NCBI GenBank assembly: GCA_963575745.1
Contig: CAUYUJ010016059.1
Coordinates: forward strand, 1,729,849-1,793,848
DNA length: 64,000 nucleotides
Source: Prorocentrum cordatum
Taxonomy: Eukaryota > Sar > Dinophyceae > Prorocentrales > Prorocentraceae
Direction of reading: 5' to 3'
A model generated the notes under the pieces. That model was not told the DNA's origin. It worked only from the letters and a program-made list of their open reading frames with translations, and did not search any database. The position numbers were made by a program, and so were the translations under genes. This document shows positions 11,641-22,539 of the stretch, one piece after another. Each line of letters begins with the position of its first letter. Position 1 is the first letter of the stretch.

Positions 11641-12340
11641 ATTCTTGCTGGTGACCCAGCGCCGAACCTGATAGCGATGATGAAGTGCCAGCTCCGCTCG
11701 ACTGGGCACCTACTGCGGACCAGCGAACCCCATCTATCTTGGAATCGAGATTTGGCTGGGCTTTTGAGACGGGGCAATGCTAAGCCTGAAGTAGCACGCC
11801 GGGCACTGGAAAACTTTCAGTGCGACGAGTGTGATGCGCACAAGCGAATGTATGCTCGCCGCCCTGTTGCTGTTCGTATGCATGATCGATTCCATCGCGC
11901 TGATGGTGTTTATCTGGTCGAGGTCAAGTGGTCACAAGGTGATGCGCCGCATGCGTTGATCAGTGTCATATGTTGGGGCGCGTCTTTTTAGTTGGTTGGG
12001 CATGTGGGGGCTGGAAAATCAGCAGCGGCAGGATGGCAAGCATGTGCGCACATGGGCACGTGCTCTTGGCATGCCAGAGGCTGTGGTCGTGGATCCTGGA
12101 GAAGGAGTATCAGGCAACGCTTGCCGATGACATGCAGAACAAAGTATCGTGCCAATTTCCCCCGGATGCTCGTTCTCCATGGCAAACAATGTCGAACGGA
12201 ACGCGCGGGAGAATCATGGGAACGACAGGTCCGTTTAGCCGTTGATAAACCAGCTCAGGATAATCCAGCCGGATGGCACGGCATGGAGGAGTGTTGTTGC
12301 GTTTTTTTTCTCGGAACCGTTATCATAATCGGTTTTTCGC
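11641..12340 (+). pseudogene. Decayed integrase of copia-like element 2
   Basis: The frame at 11677-11991 carries WNRDLAGLLRRGNA followed by FQCDECDAHKR. This is the end of an HHCC zinc-binding domain (a His, then C-x2-C), then GVYLVEVKW and VICWGASF. The first catalytic Asp of the D-D-E triad is expected in GVDL and is Tyr here. After frameshifts near 11,990, 12,105 and 12,190 the next pieces are AVVVDPG (second Asp kept, about 12,080-12,100), EYQATLADDMQNK, DARSPWQ and TERAGESWERQVRLAVDK (Glu kept, about 12,198-12,250). Integrase joins element cDNA to the chromosome; this copy cannot be functional. Confidence 0.7.
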
Positions 12341-12930
12341 CTCACTGATGCAACGGGTTCTCGGTTTTACGCGGCGTCTACCAGCGACGCTGCTTTCCGA
12401 TGATCCCATGAATCCCAAACACCTGTCTACCGATCCAGTGCAATATTTCCATCGAGCTGAAGACTTACGCCGAGATGCTATGAAGTCCTGTGCTGCCATG
12501 GCCGGTCTAAGGCGACTGCTCCGAGACTTCCGCGCGCGATGTCGTGCACCGCCAACCTTCGTTGAAGGCCAACTCGTCTTTGCATGGAGACAAGGACGGG
12601 TCGGCTCGGAGGAATAGCTTGGGCTTGGCGCGATTATCTTACCTCCTGCTGGTGGGGTTTGGACCAATTTGCGCGGGGCGTTGTGGCGTGTGGCAAATGG
12701 GCAAATCAATGCCCAGTGCCACGCATGATGACAGTAGAGGCATCGAGATGGCCAATCGTTACCTTCACGACCTCGATATTGATCTCGAGCGCACGCGTGG
12801 CGCCCGTCGTCATGTCGACGTTGCCAGAGAGGGCGATCCCATATTTCTCGGAGAAGAACCTCTACGCGACCCGGAAGCGTCAGAGGCCGAGGCGCCGATG
12901 CATTTCCCACGACTCAGGCATTGATGCCGA
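12341..12930 (+). pseudogene. Integrase C-terminal region of copia-like element 2
   Basis: The frame 12,347-12,617 has VLGFTRRLPATLLSDD and ends PPTFVEGQLVFAWRQGR, the usual start of the copia integrase C-terminal fold (pGqlV-ywR). After a frameshift near 12,610 the next frame gives GAIILPPAGGVWTNLRGALWR (about 12,628-12,690), the expected 'GP..vv......v.lrg.l.r' continuation. Downstream to 12,930 a Glu/Arg-rich tail (YLHDLDIDLERTRGARR) fits the linker before RT. Confidence 0.65.
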
Positions 12931-13854
12931 TCGGGGGCCACAACCGCCAGCGCCGAAGTATCCATGCACGCAGCCAATCGCGGGAAGCTGCGGCGAACCT
13001 GGACTGGCACGCGCAGCGCCCTGGCGCGACGCTCGACACATGCGAACTCGCTTGAGCGCCGCATCCTCTACTGAATCGCAGAGCGAGCCAGGCTCGAGAC
13101 GGCCCTCCGCGGCAGAGGCGCCAGGGGGGGTCCACCGCAGCTGCGCGAGGCTCAGGTGCGCCTTGGCCCGCAAAGGTGGCTTCATATTTACCGCCGCCAG
13201 CGCGAAATCGACTCCTGAATTTCCAGCTGCGGACTCTGCAGGTAAACTGGTTACCTATTCCATGGGCAGCAGTCGTAATGTGCAGGTTGCAGATGATTTG
13301 TCGGGGGCGCGCAAGACCCCCGACTTGGGCAACATCTGCGCAGCCCGTCAAGAAGAAGCAGCCTACCTCAATGCCACGAGATCATTCTTCATAGAAAAAG
13401 AAGCGCGCGGAGGACGACATGCACATCCATCCGTTGCTTGGGCATCTTAGACAGCGGCTTCTTGGACCAAAGCGGCATCGCAAATACTGGTCTGAGATAT
13501 GCGCAGCAGGACCTGGCGGCACCATCGCAGCGCGAATTCACCGAGGAGCTGCCGCTGCAGAAATCGACCGCACATTTCTGAAACGCGTCAATCCTTTTCC
13601 TCCGCGCGAGAAATGGAACGATAAGGGGGCCGACTACGACGACGAGCTCAACGATTCTGCCCCCAAGAAGTAAGACGCTAAACCGAGATGTATTACCCGA
13701 GGATGTCATGATCCCGACATTGCTGCGTCGATTCTCATTGTGCCTACCCCCTCCGCAGCAGTCGCGCCTCTCTCTCTCTCTCTCTCTACAATGTCTGTCC
13801 TCAGTCAGCGCTAAGGCCTGGATGGGCGACGTCGAATTTGTTTTTACTCAAGGA
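12931..13854 (+). other. Integrase-RT linker of copia-like element 2, no clear domain
   Basis: A 288-aa frame ends at 13,450 without a recognised motif. The frame at 13,419-13,673 is charged (FLKRVNPFPPREKWNDKGADYDDE). A short CT run lies at 13,768-13,788. The position between integrase and RT remnants suggests it belongs to the same element. Confidence 0.3.
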
Positions 13855-14390
13855 CTCCGAAATCGGTGGGGAAGAGTTTCTTTTTGCCCCACCCCTGCGG
13901 GAGGCATTCCTCGCGAAGACCCCCGACGAATTGCTCGTGATTGAACTGCTGAAATAGGTCTATGGACGTCGCCGGCCCTCCAGGCTGGCTCGGAAGTTTT
14001 CTGACAGCTCTCTAGGAACATGGCTTCGCTCGCCCCCCCCCGGCGCCGTGCGTCATGCTCTTGCGCGAGACTCCCGACGGACGCCCCGAGCAATTGTCCA
14101 TGCTGCGTGCCATCCAACCAGACGACTCGATGGCCGGCGGTATTGCAGATAGTTGATGCCATTTCTCGTTTCCGCAAGCTGTTGATATCCGGAGTGTGGG
14201 TTGAAAGCGCGGAGGGCACTGCTGGGCACGGCGGGCGCGCATTGCGACGACGCGAGAATTTCGACTCCACAATCTCTATGGCGTGGTATCTTGCACAACG
14301 AGCTCGCTCCGTGAGTCTCCCGCGCGGGCGCCGCGAGAACCCTGGGCTGCCAGCCGCGCCTGAGGAGCGCGTGGGAAATTGAATATGACA
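13855..14390 (+). pseudogene. Decayed reverse transcriptase of copia-like element 2
   Basis: At about 13,866-13,955 one frame reads EEFLFAPPLREAFLAKTPDEL then LLK and VYG, matching the copia RT stretch before 'kavYGladApr'. At 14,121-14,141 a second frame gives DDSMAGG, the YVDD-box region. A third frame (14,148-14,382) gives DAISRFRKLLISGVWVES and STISMAWYLAQRARSVSLPRG, resembling the region downstream of the RT catalytic box. At least two frameshifts separate these pieces, so no enzyme can be made. Confidence 0.55.
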
Positions 14391-14860
14391 TGCCGGGAAG
14401 GCATGCCCAACGCCTCGGGAGACGCATCTCTCGCGATCAGCACTCTGCCCGAACTCCAAGGCGAACGATCTCATCGAGGCGAGCAGCATTCTGCCCGAAC
14501 TCCAAGGCGAAGATGTTCAGGGCCCGCTTGCATATTCAACCGGACAGTGGTGGATCATCGATGTGTCCACGGCTCGCGCCGAGGAGATGCATCAAGACAC
14601 GGAGCACCGCAACCCGGATTCCGACATCCAGACCGCCTACCACGGCACCAGCTTGGCAGCTCTTGCTTCTATCTGGAGCAAGGACGGTCTGCACAAGCTG
14701 AAGCAGGGGCCTTCGAGCACGGACAACACCTTTGGCGTCTACTGCGAAGGCACCTCGTCGTACCTCTCGCGCGCGCTACATGCTGCTGATGTGGCTCCCG
14801 GAATGAACGTATACATATATATATATATATACATACATACATACATATCCGAGATATAGG
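14391..14860 (+). pseudogene. ART-like domain remnant downstream of copia-like element 2
   Basis: The frame from 14,461 runs through the ATG at 14,563 to 14,859. It contains AYHGTSLAALASIWSKDGLH (about 14,635-14,695) and, 12 residues later, TFGVYCEGTSSYLSRAL. The pattern HGTS - I - G - GVY resembles the start of ADP-ribosyltransferase-like folds; this is a resemblance only. The frame runs on into the TA repeat, which encodes a Tyr-Ile tail and shows the true end is lost. A 28-bp stretch at about 14,438-14,466 is repeated at about 14,486-14,513. Confidence 0.3.
14811..14852. repeat. TA/TACA microsatellite
   Basis: (TA)n followed by (CATA)n, the first of six such loci in the window. Confidence 0.9.
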
Positions 14861-15019
14861 TGAACCGCAGACGCCGCGCAGGCCATCCCAAGGAACATGT
14901 TCACAAGCAGCGGTGCCAAGTCGATGGCGGTACCCACGCCACCAAGCTTTGGATCCATACCTATACGACCACCCTCCGGGTGATGAGGAGGTTGTGTGGG
15001 GGGGAAAGGGGGGGAGGGC

Positions 15020-15645
15020 CAACATCTGACTCAGTCGATCTCACGATCGATCTATCGATCACACTACCGAGCTCACTCAACGGGACACCGCGGAACGCCA
15101 AATCGATTTCACTATCAGTCCCACCGTCGATCTCACTCAACTGGACACCACGGGACACATGTCGATCTCACTATCGATCTCACAAACGTTCTCACTTTTT
15201 GGGACAGCACGGGGTACCACCGGACACTTCGGGGCACCACATCGATCTCACTGTCGATTTCACTCAACGGGACACCACGGGACACCATGGGACACTTGTC
15301 GGTCTCACTATCGATCTCACGTTTTGGGACACCACGGGGGACTTCGGGGCACCACATCGATGTCAGTATCGATCTCACCATCGATTGCACTATCAATCTC
15401 ACTATCGATCTCACTACCGATCTCACTCAACGGGCCACCGCGGGACACCGCGAGCCACCGCCGGACGGACGGGCGGCCGGGGATAACCATTTGTCTTAAC
15501 TCCGCTTTAACAAGGGCGGACACACCGGGACACCACTGGACACTGCGGGATACCTGGTGGCCACCGCCGGACGGACGGACGGACGGGGGAGAATCATTTG
15601 TTTTGATTTCGCCTTAGCAATGGCGGACACCACGGAACACCGCAG
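15020..15645. repeat. 12-bp TCGATCTCACTA repeat with GGGACACC units
   Basis: Degenerate 12-bp units, cleanest at about 15,355-15,427 as six in tandem. They alternate with GGGACACCACG stretches. From about 15,420 a ~121-bp segment (GGCCACCGC...GGACGGACGG...CATTTGT) is repeated twice. Open frames here (YRSHYRSH on +, SEIDSEID on -) follow from the 12-bp period. Bases 14,853-15,019 hold nothing recognised. Confidence 0.85.
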
Positions 15646-16534
15646 GATACACCGCGTGTCTTGGGCCGTCTTGGAAAACATTTTGTGCATTTGGAAATGT
15701 CTCGGCTTTGCTTCTGCTTTGTCCAGATCCGGAGCTTTGCTGCCGCGAGGAGGTAAGACACGGAGGCCCCACGGCCTTCCAGAGACCCCCTTGGGGGCCC
15801 TAGGAGCAGGGGTGGACCTAAACGATAGTTTGGCGAGTTCGTGGGCCGTTTTCGTTTCCATTTCGGTTTGCGTTGAAGGCGGATTGAAGACAAAACGAGG
15901 GAAAACAGCACCAAAACGAAGACGAAAAACACCGTTTAGGCTCAGCCCTGCCCAGGAGCTCCAGGGTGGCGCCATCGGCTGGGGGCACCACGAGCACCGG
16001 AGCGCGTGCGGCAACCCGCGAGAGAAGGGAGGGTGCGGCCGCGAGGAGGGGAGCCACGCGCTTCTTCCCCCACGGACTGTTCGCCGCCCCGTGCGTGCAC
16101 CGTCCAGGCGGTTTTGCTCCGCCGTGGGGCGCCCTCGTCGTCGTCGTCGTCGTTCTCGTCGTCCTCCGACCCAGAGCCGGCGGCCGAAACCCGAAGATCG
16201 AGATTCGATTTGTGTTTGACGTGTTTGTCATGTCTCTCGCTTTCCAGCCTCGGGATGTTTTCCAGCGGTTCCGCCTCGCCGAGAGCGTTCTTGGGGGTGC
16301 CTGGACAGTCCCGTCGTCCTGAACGGCCGTTGGAGACTCGAGCTATGTCTTGAAAGCTGCGCGTGTAGAGACTGGCGAAGCTGTGCCTGTCCGCCTCGCT
16401 TCCCTCTGGTGGAGGAGGGGCGAACCTGGTCACCGGTACTGGGGCGAGGGGCAGAGGAGGTTCGGGGACGGGCTGCGGCGCGAGCGTTTGGGGGTCCCGC
16501 TGCGCACCTGCGTCTCACGCCACGATCTTGCATC
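15646..16534. other. Unassigned sequence
   Basis: Several overlapping open frames on both strands (up to 220 aa), none with a family signature. A short CGT run at 16,136-16,160 encodes poly-Val or poly-Arg. No gene is called. Confidence 0.3.
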
Positions 16535-16729
16535 TCGGGTCGGGCGAAAGGGGGGGATTGGGAAAGGGGGGGTTACGAAATTTGCTGCATGCAGCTGGTT
16601 TCGGCCTCACCGAGGGGCCCATTCCTCGATACATAGCCGCCTCCGGCGCCGGGAGGCGCCGGGAAAATCAGCTACGTGAGCTGATTCTCAAACCCCCCCT
16701 TTGCTATCCCCCCCTTTCGCCCGACCCGA
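16535..16729. mobile_element. 195-bp TIR element, family 1, copy 1
   Basis: Starts TCGGGTCGGGCGAAAG and ends with its exact inverse. The two ends pair over 24 bp perfectly, and over about 42 bp with a few mismatches. It is flanked by the direct repeat GCATC (16,530-16,534 and 16,730-16,734), a 5-bp target duplication. The inside is made of palindromes (CTGCATGCAG, the hairpin AATCAGCT...AGCTGATT) and has no coding capacity. It differs from copy 2 (63,150-63,344) at about two positions, so both moved recently. It is MITE-like and non-autonomous. Confidence 0.85.
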
Positions 16730-16734
16730 GCATC

Positions 16735-19700
16735 CATTGATGGTGGTGGAGTTTCTCCGGGCCCCCGTGTCGAGGGTAAGCCCTCCAGGTGCCATCGCGC
16801 ACCTTCAAGATTGCCTCCTGCGAGCACCTGCGTTTTCCTCCTGCACTCCGACCCCGTCCAAGTGCGGGTGGTGCCTTTGTCGAGCAGTTGCTCAAGGACC
16901 TAGCGTCTCCGACTGCGTTCTGACAAGACGAGGGCGACGGACACGCTCACGCGTGGCGAGCCCACCGCAGGAGGGGGATGGTGTGGAGCACGCCGGCTAC
17001 TCAGGGCATCGGTATCAGCAAAGCCATTTCCAACATCGCCTTCCTGAAGCGGGGTCTGGAGCGGAGCAAACATGGTGGACAATACCCCCAGGAAAGTTGT
17101 TGCCCATGGACGATTTGAAATTTATCCTTCAAGACAGTTGGGACGCAAACGTGAAGACCTGCACGCTGTCAATCAACACGGGGTTTCTCAACAACATTTG
17201 GTCAATGCAGTACAAACTCTACGCACGGCCATCGCCGTTATCGCGAACAGGGTCACAGCCCTAGAAGCCACTCCGTACAACCCAGTAACTGTTAGCACAG
17301 GGCTTGCGCGTAGCATTGTCAGCGCAATGTAAACGAACATCAATGAGTTGAAACGTCAGATGGTACACCCACATCGAACAACCATTCCGAATGTGATTGC
17401 TGCAATTGAATGTTTGAAGCCGTATTCTCTACGCATCCATGCGCCAGAGGATATCGGCATTTTTACGCACGGCGACTTGAAAGCGCATAGTTCTCGCACA
17501 GCTAAATAGCAACGATACACAATACAAGCACGTGAACATCTATCGTACGGCGTGGCTTAACCGCAATGGGAAAACAACGTGGACCCGAGCCTGTCAACCA
17601 GAAACAAGTGCCGAACTGAGTTGTTCATTCGGATTGTTGAGGCAATGTGGGAGAGGTTCGCGCGAGATCGACAAATTGTGTGCTCAGAGTAGCGAAGGAC
17701 GCCGTGGTGACAGTTCCAACAGACACAAGACCACACAGCTATGATAGGATGGTGTTCGGAAAGAATGAGAAGATTTGACCAATCGTCCAAGAGTGAACCA
17801 CCTTATCACACTGGCTAACGACATGTTTGGCTTGGCTACGAAAATAAGCTGATACAAGCAACAAAGTTGGTGTCAAATCGGGGCTGGAAATGCAAAGCGG
17901 TATTGACAATAGAAATGGGAATGCCGCAGGCAGGTTGAAATTTGTCGTTTTCTCGTCGGTCACGTGCAATTGAAGTAGTTCTTCGAATGTCGAAGGCATT
18001 TCTTGCGACCGTCAGCCCTACTGATGCGAGATGATTCAGCACAGGCGAGACCTGGACATCGCCTTGCTGTGTCACCAATAGACACTGTGCCGGCTCACCA
18101 GCGTATGAATTCGAACGTTATTTTATGATTTGGTTTTGGGGGGGACACAGTAGGGAACATGCCGGCGCCAGCTGCATTGTGACACCTTGGGCAAAACGTG
18201 TGGTCAAAGGTTTCGATCAACATCGCAACCGGGTGGCAGGTCCCAGAATTGGGGCAATTGGGGAATGTTTAGATTGATCACGGCGCATGCTTGGACAATT
18301 GAGTTCCCATCTGATATCCGACGCGATCTCTGTTATGAGTTGTTTCTGTTTGCGTTCAGATATAGATGCCATGGACTCACATTATGCTTGAGTGGCTTCG
18401 CAGCGAGATTACTACAGCGGTACCCGGGGAAACTTTGAAATCGGCGAAAAGGACGCGCTCCAGAGCCATATCAGTAAATGGGATCCCGCTCCAAACAAGG
18501 AGCTTCTGATCGAGATGCGTTCGGACATGGTTGCACGCGCTGCGTCGCTTCGGAGTCGACGGCAACGTTTTGCGATTTGAGTGCGCGCCCCATGGACGCA
18601 GCGCGGCCTTTGGCCTTCAAGCGACCGACGCAGGCCCCTGCAAGTTCGCAATGTTGTGCACCTCGTCGACCTTCGGGTGGACATCCCGATGGCCGCGCGA
18701 TCCAGGTAGCCACCCACGTGGACCGCGATGCGCATCGAATTTGGGTTGGTCATTTTCCAGCTAGGTGCATCGCGAAATTGTAAACAGCGCCAAACTCATA
18801 CACATTGGAATTCAAAGGTGCAGAGCATTGCAAGCTGCGCTTGGGACGCTCTGTCGCAGCATGCTCCACTTCTTGCGACCACGCTCGGTAAAAGTCGGAT
18901 ATCTTGGACGACGTTGCGCCTGATTGAAGACATGAGATGGAATTATGCAGGGAGGACGGTCAAGTGTCGACATCAGAGGCCCGACAAGCTCATCCAGAAA
19001 CTTGCGCGCGCAGGCCAGATATCATAGTGGGAAGAAATCGCGAAATCCGAAGAATGGGGCGCACTTTGGCCTGCGCGGACGACTGCGAAATCTGAGTGGG
19101 GGTTGTTGCGCGCCGAGGCCGGGGCAGAAACAGTGGCCGACCGACTAGATGGCAGAACCAGGCCGAACACGCTGCCACAATCGGCAAACGTTGCCATAAG
19201 TGGCGCGGGTCGAATCATTGATGAAACAGTGCGACAACTGGTTAAGGTTTCACACGTGCCCGAAGTAATTCGGAGTGATGGCGCGTTGCTGGACTTGCGG
19301 CAGTCACTCTGCTCAGACGACGCATAGTCGGGGATTGAGGTTGAATTGCTAATGGAAAATTGGGGTGGCAAAGACCAACCCCAGGAGTATCGGCAAGCAT
19401 CTGTCGCCCCCGCCGTTTTTCTTGCCTCACATGTTGGCGTATACATTCCCAAATCCTGATTTGCATTGGATTATTTGGTGGAGTGCTGCGAGAATCGCAG
19501 TATAGGTTCAGGCCAGGGACGGGGCAGTGCCAAGGTTTTCATCTCAGCGTGTCGCCTCGTAGAAGCTGGCTGCCCTGGAAGACGAGCGTCGGGCTTCGAT
19601 GTTCTTTCCTTTGGATTGCAGCAACGTGTTCGGCCGAATACGACCCGACATATTCTTGAACGCGTTGCGACGCCCTCGGATTTCTCTGGGCATGGTCGCC

Positions 19701-19900
19701 ATGGGGCAATCCATGTGCAGGGTACGCAGGTTTGCTGTTAACGATGGGCGCGGCACAAGTTCGCAGAGGATGCAAGATGTTGGGATTTCTGAGGGGCACC
19801 CTCTTTCAGCCTGCCCGTCGATAGTTGCGACTTCCGCTTTGCTCGAAACAGCGGGCGCTGGTTAGCTCGCGTCGCAGCGCGGCCCGTAAGTTGACAAGCT
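16735..19900. other. 3.2 kb of unassigned sequence
   Basis: GC is lower than in the flanks. Open frames are short (187 aa at 16,701-17,264; 159 aa on minus at 18,973-19,452; about 100 aa elsewhere) and none shows a motif I can name. No repeats, RNA genes or splice-defined gene were seen. It could hold exons of a split gene or an old retroelement beyond recognition. Confidence 0.3.
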
Positions 19901-20679
19901 ATGTTTGATCACGGCAGAAACATTGCATCGCGACGGCGCAACGATGGCCATTTTTGACTAAGTGACGATGAGAGACAGGCTCCATGGTTTCCGGACCACA
20001 TGCTTGAGACATCTAACTCGACCAAGCGGCGTGATCTTCCACGGATAGCAACGAAGCGGTGAGGTCCCTCGCCGGAGATTGCCCCCAGCCCCCCCGCCGC
20101 CACCTCACGCAGCTTGTTTGGGGAGATGTTTTTCGAGAGCGGCAAGGCGCGCCAGATTTTGCTTGGAAAATGCGGCACCCCACGCCGCACGGGCCGGCTT
20201 CGTGCGCAGTGGAATCCGCGCGTACATGCGCGTTGGGACAGCGCAGTGGGCAATATTGTTCGTGCTGATGGTTGTCCCATGTCCCTCTTCCTGTCCTTTC
20301 CCTCCTCCTCCTCCTGCGCGCTGCCGCGCAGTTGGCCGCCTCACAGCTCTGTGATGGAGCGGTTTTTGGTTGTCTACCGGCGCGCAGAGGGGGGCAGGGA
20401 GGGGGGAAGGCTTCTTAGAAGGAGGTTTTTTCTTCGAAAGTGCAGGCCTTTGTAGTCCCGTGGGGGGGGGGGGCGACCCTTTTCGGGACGCTTCGGGGCC
20501 GGGCCCGGTGTTGGGGAGCCGCAGATCGGCCCCCAGAGCGATCAGACAACCGTCCTGACGGCCCAAAACGGCTCCAAGAGGACCCCGACGAGTGCCCCAA
20601 GAAGCCAAAATAATTGATTGTCGGGGGGTTCTGAAGGATTTTGGAGTTCTTGCCGCTTCGGGCTTCAGCGCTCCTACAT
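19901..20679. other. Unassigned sequence
   Basis: Contains a TCCTCC run at about 20,298-20,315, a GGGAGGGG stretch at 20,390-20,410 and a G run at 20,461-20,472. No gene is called. Confidence 0.3.
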
Positions 20680-21055
20680 GGCTCAAGAGGCGCCCAAGAC
20701 CGCCCCGAAACGGCCCAAGACCAAGTGGGGTCCAAGAAAACCAAGACGGCGTCAGAGACCTTTCGGGAGCCCCAAGATGATTCGAGAGGGCCCCAGGACG
20801 GCCCAAGAGGCCCCCCCAAGACGGCCCAAGAGGGGCCACTGAGCGGCCCGAGAGGGCCCCAAGAAGGGGAATACGAGCCCACAAGTTCAGCTTTCCGCCC
20901 ACCAGCACCCAGGAGGCCCAAAGAGGCCCCGACGAGGCGCGGCCCGAAAGAGGCCCCAAGAAGCCCCCCAACGGCCCAAGAGGCTTCACGGCCGCCTTCG
21001 ACAAGGTTCTCGAGAGGCTTCCCACGAGGCACCAACGAACACCCAGGAGGATTCT
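20680..21055 (-). repeat. Block of 10-11-bp CCAAGA modules (inverse orientation)
   Basis: Units of the form CCAAGACGGCC and CCAAGAGGGGC follow one another every 10-11 bp. This is the inverse complement of the CTTGG module of the 427-bp array. Open frames on both strands result from the module. Confidence 0.85.
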
Positions 21056-21064
21056 GACACACGC

Positions 21065-21265
21065 AGATAGCTATTTATGTGTTCACATATGTACAGACAT
21101 ACATATGTGTATATCTGTGTATATATATGTATGTATGTGCTTACCTCTCTCTATATATAGATATGTATGTATAAGGGTATGTACACCTCTCTCTATATCG
21201 TTGTATGTGCATCTCTCTCTATGTCTATATATATACACATGTACATATATACACACTATCAAACG
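21065..21265. repeat. TA/TATG microsatellite with CTCTCT inserts
   Basis: Alternating purine-pyrimidine (TATG, TATA, ACAT) with three CTCTCTATAT inserts, directly after the module block. Confidence 0.9.
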
Positions 21266-21559
21266 CACCTCTCCGAGGGAGTAGAGCTCAGAGGCGATTA
21301 ATGTGTACGCGGGGCGCCGCGTCCGCAATGTTTCTGGCCGATTCGCTATGGACATCCTCGGAATTCTGAAAATCGGTGGCACCCCTCACGCAGATCGTGA
21401 CGTCAGGGTCCAAAAAGACATGGGAATTCAACACTTTAACATAAAACCTTCAAAAACACATTGTAATTTCAATAATTTTGACCCCGATTCTCAGAGAATG
21501 GCGGTTTCGCCTGAAACATCCTCCCAAAATCGAGCCCCGACGTACCCTCTGGTACCCCA

Positions 21560-22015
21560 GACCCCGCCTCGGAGCCTCCTGGGGGCCTCCTGGAACCTCC
21601 TGGGGCCTCCTGGGGCTTTCTGAACCTTCTGGTACCCCAGACCCTGCCTCGGAGCCTCTTGGGGGTCTCCTAAAACCTCTTGGGGCCTCCTGCGGCCTCC
21701 TGGAGCCTCTTGGGGCCTCCTGAAGCTTCCTGGGGTCTCCTGGGGCCTCCTGGGGCCGCCTTGTGCTTCCTGGGGCTTCCTGGGGCCTCAGAACTACATG
21801 CACTCACAGAGACAAATCACGCCCAACACATCACACGCTAGACAAACATAACACACACACACACAACACCTACAACGTACAAAAAGCACGCACAACACAG
21901 AGCACACATCACACACAAACACCCACACAACACTCACAATCCTGGGGCCTCCTGGAGCCTCTTCTGGTATCCAAGTCCCTGGGGCTTCCTGGGGGGCCCT
22001 GGAACACACATCGCA
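21560..22015 (+). repeat. Block of CCTCCTGGGG modules (10-11 bp), interrupted by a CACA stretch
   Basis: GGGGCCTCCTGG units at 21,570-21,790 are followed by a CACA-rich stretch (about 21,840-21,930) and more units at 21,940-22,010. Bases 21,266-21,559 before the block hold nothing recognised. Confidence 0.8.
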
Positions 22016-22121
22016 AGGTGTGGCAACCCCACTTGCGCTCGAGTGCGACTTCGCTGCTACATTTCACTCCTGCTTCAAACGCCCCCAGTTTTTTTGTATG
22101 AGCCTGGGCACACGTGCCACC

Positions 22122-22195
22122 TGTGTATATATATATATATATATATATACAGATACATACATATATATATACATACATACATACATACATACATC
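22122..22195. repeat. TA/TACA microsatellite
   Basis: (TA)n then (CATA)n; module units resume about 60 bp later. Confidence 0.9.
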
Positions 22196-22249
22196 CTCGC
22201 GCACGAGGCCTGGGCGCCCGGGGCTAGGGCCCCGAGCGCACATGCCGGG

Positions 22250-22425
22250 GCCTCTCGGGGCGTTCCGACACGGCCCAAGACAGCCCCGACACGGCATCCG
22301 ATGCTCCAGGAAGCCTCCAAACGGTCCATAAGGCCCAGAAACCGAAACCCCGAATTGTCGCTCCGAGACGCCGATGATGCCCCCAAGACGTCTCCAGAAA
22401 GCCCCGAAGACGGCCCAGGAGGCCC
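22250..22425 (-). repeat. Block of CCAAGA-type modules ending at the spliced-leader relic
   Basis: GGCCCAAGACAGCCCC and related units about 10-12 bp apart, looser than elsewhere. The block ends exactly where the leader sequence starts. Confidence 0.65.
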
Positions 22426-22446
22426 CCGTAGCCATTTTGGTTCAAG
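22426..22446 (+). other. Relict dinoflagellate spliced leader (DinoSL)
   Basis: The bases read CCGTAGCCATTTTGG then TTCAAG. The conserved leader trans-spliced onto dinoflagellate mRNAs has CTCAAG at that end, so this matches 20 of 21 positions (one C to T change). The base after CAAG is T, not the GT that starts the intron part of an SL RNA gene. It is therefore better read as the start of a trans-spliced mRNA copied back into the genome. This is the clearest marker of the host group in the window. Confidence 0.85.
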
Positions 22447-22539
22447 TCGACGGGTCAGCAGGGTGCGGTCGCACATGCCAGGCCCAAACAAAACACGTGT
22501 TTTGTATAGAGACGTTTGCCAAGGGGTGAGGTACGATAG

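Noticed and set aside
22426-22446. SL RNA gene
   Set aside because: The leader is not followed by a GT splice donor or an Sm-like site, so a retroposed mRNA start fits better.
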